64,000 bases of DNA from Microtetraspora glauca (GTDB lineage: Bacteria > Actinomycetota > Actinomycetes > Streptosporangiales > Streptosporangiaceae), in NCBI GenBank assembly GCA_001570385.1, contig BBYL01000009.1:310001-374000 (forward strand), written 5' to 3'. The translations under genes and the position numbers were made by a program. The notes under the pieces were generated by a model. The model saw only the letters and a program-made list of their open reading frames with translations, had not been told where the DNA came from and made no database searches. This document shows positions 59,901 through 64,000 of the stretch, one piece after another. Every line of letters begins with the position of its first letter. Positions within the stretch are counted from its first letter, which is position 1.

Positions 59901-60042
59901 GGGGGCGTATGTGTACGTGTGCGGTGACGGCGTACGGATGGCCCCGGCGGTGCGGCGGGCGCTCGCGGAGATCTGGGGCGATGAGGGTGTGCGAAGGCTG
60001 GAGGCGGAAGGCCGCTACCAGCAGGATGTCTTCGGCGCCTGA
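56914..60042 (+). CDS. Self-sufficient cytochrome P450-NADPH reductase fusion (CYP102-like)
   Basis: 1042 residues, soluble, same order as P450 BM3. P450 part (about 1-465): AGHETTSG of the I-helix from Ala271, ExxR at Glu328-Arg331, haem loop FGNGERACIGRQFA with ligand Cys409. Linker, then FMN-binding flavodoxin domain from about 495 (AYGSNLGTSQDVAEQ). FAD domain with RFYSISSSPL at 841-850, and NADPH-binding GPGTGFAPLRGFLEER from Gly916. It should hydroxylate or epoxidise fatty acids. A Gly-rich loop (GGDGGTGGAGG, about residues 226-236) is inserted between helices of the haem domain. Likely controlled by the divergent TetR through two operators. Confidence 0.96.
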   Translation: MAQLTPIPSLQGLPIVGNALRIPRDRPSEFFQEVAARHPGGLYRMEILDRSVVFVYDPDLVAELCDETRFYKPVDAPLSIVRDFAGDGLFTARGDDQIWGQAHRILLPAFGQRSMKAYFPQMLEVAEALAAKWATTDEVDVPADMTRLTLDTISLTGFGYRFRSFESPELHPFLRSMGNALTEAMVRNQQIPLVTRMKRRADEAYRADIARMRELVDEVIRERRAGGDGGTGGAGGVTDLLGLMLEAADPRTGERLPDENIRDQVLTFLIAGHETTSGLLSFAIYNLLRNPHVLAQAYAEVDRLLPGDTVPTYETIMKLDVVPRILEETLRIWSPIPSIGRAPREDTVIGGRYPLAKGTKCVVLLPPLHRSPKAWDRPEEFDIDRWLPENKAAHHPHAYKPFGNGERACIGRQFALTEARLALALVLQRFAVSDPEAYRMEIKQTLTVKPDNFTIRVRPRKPSERMSAPAALQGMEEDAERTEEGAEVQVRGVGLTVAYGSNLGTSQDVAEQIADRARRSGFATTLTTLDALDTVEPPAGGLLVVVAASYNGRAPDNAAAFDATESLGDLSGLRFAVLGCGNTQWPTYQAFPKRVEAKLLAAGAAPLVPRGEADASGDFDSDVRSWTAGLWSALAAGYGAGATAEPEGRRYHAELLTQAEVRPAVVSGQAFPLTVVSNEELVASGVWDFGDERPRPGVRSIVAELPEGVTYEAGNHLAVYAKNDPELVAWAMRCLRLPSGQVVRLSQDGERSTHLPLGVPVPAELLLAEFVELQEVASRSDLETLASFTECPWTTGELARLDYAEDVLAKRVSVLALLERFPSIALPLDAFLEMCGPIRPRFYSISSSPLAAPDRVRITVGLVEGPAWSGTGQYRGVCSAYLAALAPGDTFYGYVRVPSPPFHLPPDPATPVILIGPGTGFAPLRGFLEERSLQPGAGPAKVFFGCRHPEHDWLYRHETWDADVHLAFSALPGHPHRYVQHALLAHAAGVRELLERGAYVYVCGDGVRMAPAVRRALAEIWGDEGVRRLEAEGRYQQDVFGA

Positions 60043-60075
60043 TCGGCGCCGGCGGCCTGTGCGGCCCGTGGCGGC

Positions 60076-60216
60076 CTATGCGGCCTGGAAGTACACGGGG
60101 CTGGGGCCGCCCGTACGCATGGTGGACAGGACAAGGGACTGGACGATGCGCATGACGAGGGCCTCAAGGACCATGAAGGCCGCCTTGGCCAGCACCGAAG
60201 CCAGGAACTCGGACAC
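60076..60216 (-). CDS. Small amphipathic or membrane peptide
   Basis: 46 residues from GTG 60216, with GAGG 6 nt upstream. The first 35 form one hydrophobic helix with regular polar breaks (SEFLASVLAKAAFMVLEALV), followed by a Gly/Pro-rich tail ending FQAA. An in-frame ATG at 60264 gives a 62-residue alternative without a ribosome site. It lies between the converging P450 gene and the end of the P-type ATPase gene, 101 bp from the latter. No named family; function unknown. Confidence 0.55.
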   Translation of the reverse strand: MSEFLASVLAKAAFMVLEALVMRIVQSLVLSTMRTGGPSPVYFQAA

Positions 60217-60317
60217 TTGATACCTCACGGGGGTGAAACAGCAGTTAAGGACAGATTTCACCATATAAACGACCGTGCCGGTACCATCCAGGTGTACAGA
60301 AGATGAACAGGCGATGA

Positions 60318-63300
60318 CTACTGGAGCACGGCCCGCTCGATCATCTGCCCCAGGGCGCCCGCGGCGGCGGAGCAGCCCAGCCCGATGCCCCATCCGAACG
60401 GGCCGATCGGGCGGCATCCGAAGAACTGGCTGAGCCCCGGGGTCGAGACGATCATGGCCAGACCGGCGAGCGACGACACCGCGGCGATCATCACCGTACG
60501 GTCCTTGCCCCCTGTCATGAGCGTCTGCAGCAACTGGGTGGCCACCAGGCCGATCAGCCCGACGGTGTCCGCGCGGCCGCGGGTGCCGGTCATCCGGGCG
60601 AGTCCCCAGGCGAGGCCGGCCCCCACCGCCGTCGTGGCCGCGCGCAGGTAGATGTCGCGTGTCAGGGCGGCGCCCAGCGACGCCTCCGGCCCCTCGGCGA
60701 GGAGCTTCTCCGGGCTGGTCGCGCTCGGTGGCCGTACGGCCACCGCCATCGCGGGGAGCATGTCGGTGAGCAGGTTGACCAGGAGGAGCTGGCGCGCGTT
60801 CAGCGCGCTGCGCCGGGTGAGCAGGCTGGATCCCACCGTGAAGAGGATCTCTCCGACGTTGCCGCCGAGCAGGATGCCCAGCGAGTCGCGGACCGATCCC
60901 CACATCGCCCGCCCCTCGACGATCGCGTCGATGATCGTCTCGATGCGGTTGTCCGCCACGACGATGTCGGCGGCGGCACGGGCGGCGGGGGTCGCCCGTG
61001 ACCCCAGCGCCACCCCGACGTCGGCGAGCCGGATCGCCGGCACGTCGTTGGCGCCGTCGCCGGTGACCGCCACGATCTTCCCCGCCCGGCGCAGGCAGGA
61101 CACGATCCGCGCCTTGTGCGCCGGGGTGACCCGGGCGAAGACCGAGACCTGGGGCAGCACCTCCACCAGCGCTTCGTCGTCCAGATCGTCGATCTCGGGG
61201 CCGGTCATGATGTGCAGCCCGTTCAGCGCGCCGACCTCGGCCGCGATGGCCTCGGCGGTGCTGGGATGGTCGCCGGTGATCATGACGACCCGGACCCCGG
61301 CCCGGATGAGCCCGTCCACGCTCCGCTTGGCCGTCGGCCGTACAGGATCGGACAGGCCGAGGTAGCCGAGGAAGCACAACCGGCTGATCCTGGACTCGTC
61401 CAGGTCGGCGCGGCTGGAGGCGCGGCGCTCCGCCACGGCGAGCACGCGGTAGCCCTGGCGGGCCAGCCGGTCCACCTCCTCGGCCAGCTCCCGCCGCGTC
61501 GTCTCGTCGAGGGGGACGGCCTTGCCCCCGCGCTCGACGCTGTCGCAGCGGGTCAGCACGACCTCCGGGGCGCCCTTGACGCTCAGCAGGTGGCCGGTCT
61601 CGGAGAGCCCGAGCACGGCGTGGTATCCGCGCGCCGGCTCGAACGGCATCTCGTCGATCCGCTTCCACTCGCGCAGACCGTCCTCGGGGGCCACCCCCAG
61701 CCCGGTCGCCCCCTCCACCACGGCGCGGTCGGTCGGGTGGGGGATGGCGCGGCCGCCCTCGAATCTCGGGCTCGCGCGCAGGGCGGCGCCGACGATCGCG
61801 CGCATCTGGGGCGTCAACGCGTCCACGCTCTGCTCAGACCATCCGTCGGACACCCGGCCCAGACTGATGCGCCCCTCGGTCAGGGTCCCGGTCTTGTCGA
61901 AGCACAGGACGTCCACCCGGCCGAGCGCCTCGATCGTCGCGGGGTTCCTGATCAGGGTGTTGCGGGCAGACAGCCGCTTGGCCGCGGCCAGCTCGGCGAC
62001 GGTGGCGATGAACGGCAGCCCCTCGGGGACCGCGGCGACCGAGAGGCTCACCGCGGTCGACACGGCGGAGGCGAGCGGCGAGCCGCGTACCAGGTCGATC
62101 AACATCAGCACGGCGCCGGATCCGAGGGCGGCGGGCAGAATGCGACGGCTCAGTTCGCGCAGCCTCAGCTCCACCCCGCTCGGCGGGGGTCCCTCACCGC
62201 GCAGTTCCGCGGTGCGGCCCACCTCGGTCGCCTCTCCGACGGCGACCACCACGCCCAGGCCGTGTCCCGCCGCGACGGTGGTGCCCTGGTAGACCATCGA
62301 CGTGCGGTCCGCCACGGCGGGCGCCGCCGTCGGCGCCGTCGTCTTGGTCACGAGCTGGGACTCGCCGGTGAGCGTGGACTCGTCCACCTCCAGGCCGACC
62401 GCCCTGATCAGCCGGGCGTCCGCGGGAACGGCATCCCCGGCGCGCAGCTCGATCACGTCGCCCTGGACCAGGTCGTCGGCGGTGGCCGCCCCTCGGCCGC
62501 CGCCGCGCCGCAGGAGCCGTACGTGGATCTCCGTCTCCTTGGTGAGATGGCGCAGCGCGCGCTGGGCGTCCCTGCGCTGTGCTCCCCCGAGCATGGCGTC
62601 GACCACCATCACACCGGCGATCAGCACCGCGTCCAGGACTGAGCCGACGACGGCCGACACCCCCGCCCCCGTGGCCAGGACCGGTGTCAGCGGGTTGGCG
62701 AGCTCCTCGACGGACGCCCGTACCAGGGACGGCGGGCCCTCGACGGCGCGCGGCGCGGCGGTTCCCCGCCGGTGCGCCGCGTCTTCCTCCTCCAGCCCGG
62801 TGGTCGAGGTGTCCAGCCGGGCCAGCACGTCGGACGTCGCCATCGCGTGCCAGGGAGTCCGGTCGGCGCCTGTCGGCGCTTCCTCGCGCCGGATGCCGCG
62901 GCCCACCAGCGCCCCGACGACCATCGTGGCCAGCGCGGTGGCGTCGCCCACGAGGACGGCGCTCTTGATCGCGCGCGCTGCCGGGCCGAGGGCCGACAGC
63001 CCCGCGCCGACCACCGCCCCGCCGAGGGTCACCCGTACGCTCTGCTCGCTCGCCTTCCTGGCGTACGGCAGGCCGCGCAGCAGCAGGTAGACGCCGTCAT
63101 GGTCGGCGATCACGTCGGCGTCCCAGGGGACGTGGGCCGATCCGCTCCGGTGCACGCCGATGCCGATGTCGGCCTCGGCCAGCCCGTGCGGGGAACGGCG
63201 CGACACCAGGGCGACGCCGTGCCCCTCCCGTTGGAGGGTCCGTACGAACTCGACCAGGTGCGCGGCACGCTCGGCCTGCTGCTCGACGCCGAGACGGCGG

Positions 63301-64000
63301 TCGAGGCCCGGCTCCCCGCCGACCACGATCACCCGGGCGGTATCCTTCGCCGCGGCGGCGAGCGCCTCCGCCAGCGGGTGCAACTCGGGGGCGAGTCCCA
63401 CGAGCGCGACCCGCGTGCCGTCCCTCGTCACCTCGATCGCCCGGACGCCGCGCTCGCGCCACTGCGACACCCTCTCGGACTCCCCCGCCTCCGCCGGGGC
63501 ACCGGTGAGGGGTTCGGCGAGCCAGCCTCCGTCGGCGCGCCGTGCGCCGGGGTCCTTGAGGTCGAGGAGCGTGTAAAGCCGGGCGTGCAGCGCGTCGCGG
63601 TCCCCTCCTGGCGCGAGTGGCACGACCTCGTCGATCGCCCATCCGCCCGTGGTGATCACTGGGGCGTCGAGGAGGACCGCGTCGATCCGGTCCATGCGGC
63701 GCAGGGCGGTCCGGTGCAGCACGATCCCGCCACGCTCCGACAGCACCCGTACGACCGCGCTGGTGAACCCGTCCCGGCCGAGGCGCGCGGCCTTGGGCGT
63801 GGCGGAGATCAGCATGGAGACCCCGCGATCCTGGCTGCGGCTCACGATCGAGGTGATGCCCTGCGCGCCCAGCGCGGCGAAACTGGCGGCCTCGCAGTAC
63901 CGCTCGATCGGGCCGTGCGGCAACGGCGCGGGACGGGGCCGCATGGGCACCCGTATGTGGCGGTACGCCCCGTCGTGGGCGGCGAACTCCTCCTCACGGT
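60318..64000 (-). CDS. P-type cation-transporting ATPase (CtpI-like), 5' end beyond window
   Basis: At least 1227 residues are visible; the frame stays open past the right edge, and mycobacterial CtpI-type enzymes exceed 1500 residues. The C-terminal part is a full P-type pump: TGES in the actuator, VPEGLPF in the helix before phosphorylation, CFDKTGTLTEGR with the phosphorylated Asp, KGAPE, GDHPSTAEAIA and TGDGANDVPAIRLADVG. The long N-terminal half holds a second degenerate haloacid-dehalogenase-like segment (VALVGLAPELHPLAEAL, ADIGIGV). Transported ion unknown; PEGLP relatives carry Ca or other divalent cations. Confidence 0.93.
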   Translation of the reverse strand, partial: REEEFAAHDGAYRHIRVPMRPRPAPLPHGPIERYCEAASFAALGAQGITSIVSRSQDRGVSMLISATPKAARLGRDGFTSAVVRVLSERGGIVLHRTALRRMDRIDAVLLDAPVITTGGWAIDEVVPLAPGGDRDALHARLYTLLDLKDPGARRADGGWLAEPLTGAPAEAGESERVSQWRERGVRAIEVTRDGTRVALVGLAPELHPLAEALAAAAKDTARVIVVGGEPGLDRRLGVEQQAERAAHLVEFVRTLQREGHGVALVSRRSPHGLAEADIGIGVHRSGSAHVPWDADVIADHDGVYLLLRGLPYARKASEQSVRVTLGGAVVGAGLSALGPAARAIKSAVLVGDATALATMVVGALVGRGIRREEAPTGADRTPWHAMATSDVLARLDTSTTGLEEEDAAHRRGTAAPRAVEGPPSLVRASVEELANPLTPVLATGAGVSAVVGSVLDAVLIAGVMVVDAMLGGAQRRDAQRALRHLTKETEIHVRLLRRGGGRGAATADDLVQGDVIELRAGDAVPADARLIRAVGLEVDESTLTGESQLVTKTTAPTAAPAVADRTSMVYQGTTVAAGHGLGVVVAVGEATEVGRTAELRGEGPPPSGVELRLRELSRRILPAALGSGAVLMLIDLVRGSPLASAVSTAVSLSVAAVPEGLPFIATVAELAAAKRLSARNTLIRNPATIEALGRVDVLCFDKTGTLTEGRISLGRVSDGWSEQSVDALTPQMRAIVGAALRASPRFEGGRAIPHPTDRAVVEGATGLGVAPEDGLREWKRIDEMPFEPARGYHAVLGLSETGHLLSVKGAPEVVLTRCDSVERGGKAVPLDETTRRELAEEVDRLARQGYRVLAVAERRASSRADLDESRISRLCFLGYLGLSDPVRPTAKRSVDGLIRAGVRVVMITGDHPSTAEAIAAEVGALNGLHIMTGPEIDDLDDEALVEVLPQVSVFARVTPAHKARIVSCLRRAGKIVAVTGDGANDVPAIRLADVGVALGSRATPAARAAADIVVADNRIETIIDAIVEGRAMWGSVRDSLGILLGGNVGEILFTVGSSLLTRRSALNARQLLLVNLLTDMLPAMAVAVRPPSATSPEKLLAEGPEASLGAALTRDIYLRAATTAVGAGLAWGLARMTGTRGRADTVGLIGLVATQLLQTLMTGGKDRTVMIAAVSSLAGLAMIVSTPGLSQFFGCRPIGPFGWGIGLGCSAAAGALGQMIERAVLQ

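Noticed and set aside
1..64000. CRISPR arrays, tRNA and rRNA genes
   Set aside because: No regularly spaced repeats and no tRNA-like cloverleaf or rRNA sequence were noticed by eye; a covariance-model search would be decisive.

Overview
The window is high-GC (about 70%) actinomycete chromosome. GTG and TTG starts are common, four-base stop/start overlaps are frequent, short apparently leaderless leaders recur, and there is an rbpA gene behind an exact SigR-type promoter. The mix of families (DUF574 methyltransferase, pentapeptide protein with a Cys-rich head, DUF2218, CtpI-like P-type ATPase, many one-component regulators) fits Streptosporangiales (Nonomuraea / Streptosporangium / Microbispora type) or a close relative. 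The genus is an inference. No rRNA, tRNA or CRISPR was seen. Both window edges cut genes: an RND permease on the left and a P-type ATPase on the right.

1-16.8 kb: RND exporter with a divergent MarR regulator; SDR; pentapeptide protein; SRPBCC protein; an unknown lipoprotein; two small coupled genes; a LysR / CTP-synthase-like amidotransferase pair; a second LysR divergent from an epimerase-aldo/keto reductase pair; then a leftward run of small-molecule genes (PEP mutase family, AhpD-like, alpha/beta hydrolase, LysE) ending in a WYL regulator. 16.8-30.1 kb: DeoR and MFS genes; TauE; a five-gene operon of ECF sigma, zinc-finger membrane protein, ABC ATPase and two permeases, every junction a four-base overlap; SnoaL protein plus SigG-like sigma factor; a CxxC membrane protein; a NarL-type two-component pair; GNAT. 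30.1-38.0 kb: pseudokinase-like membrane protein divergent from a moxR-DUF58-VWA operon; RsmC-like and TrmH-like methyltransferases; GDPD; UMF1 transporter; rbpA with its promoter and terminator. 38.0-46.0 kb: DUF2218/MarR, TetR, a broken AlkZ-like glycosylase, an oxidoreductase divergent from a WYL regulator, then a scar-like segment (decayed IS5 transposase, GlxA-type AraC regulator, secreted DJ-1 protein) between two inverted copies of the same 16-bp IS end. 46.0-64.0 kb: quinone oxidoreductase; phosphotransferase divergent from FUSC-marR; a four-gene coupled operon (adenylate-forming enzyme, unknown 145-residue protein, GNAT-like protein, nitroreductase); HhH glycosylase; DUF574 methyltransferase; TetR divergent from a CYP102-type self-sufficient P450; a 46-residue peptide gene; CtpI-like ATPase.

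The main theme is local regulators sitting beside their probable targets with readable operators: MarR/RND (TAATTC-N6-GAATTA), MarR/FUSC (GCTAA-N4-TTAGC), TetR/P450 (two perfect CCATAC-N3-GTATGG sites 22 bp apart), WYL (12-bp arms at 41481-41509, and ACCTT-N3-AAGGT at 16835 with a relative at 5646) and DeoR (TGTTCA-AA-TGAACA). The candidates most likely to be undescribed systems are the 50506-54588 coupled operon, the sigma/zinc-finger/ABC operon, and the pseudokinase next to moxR.
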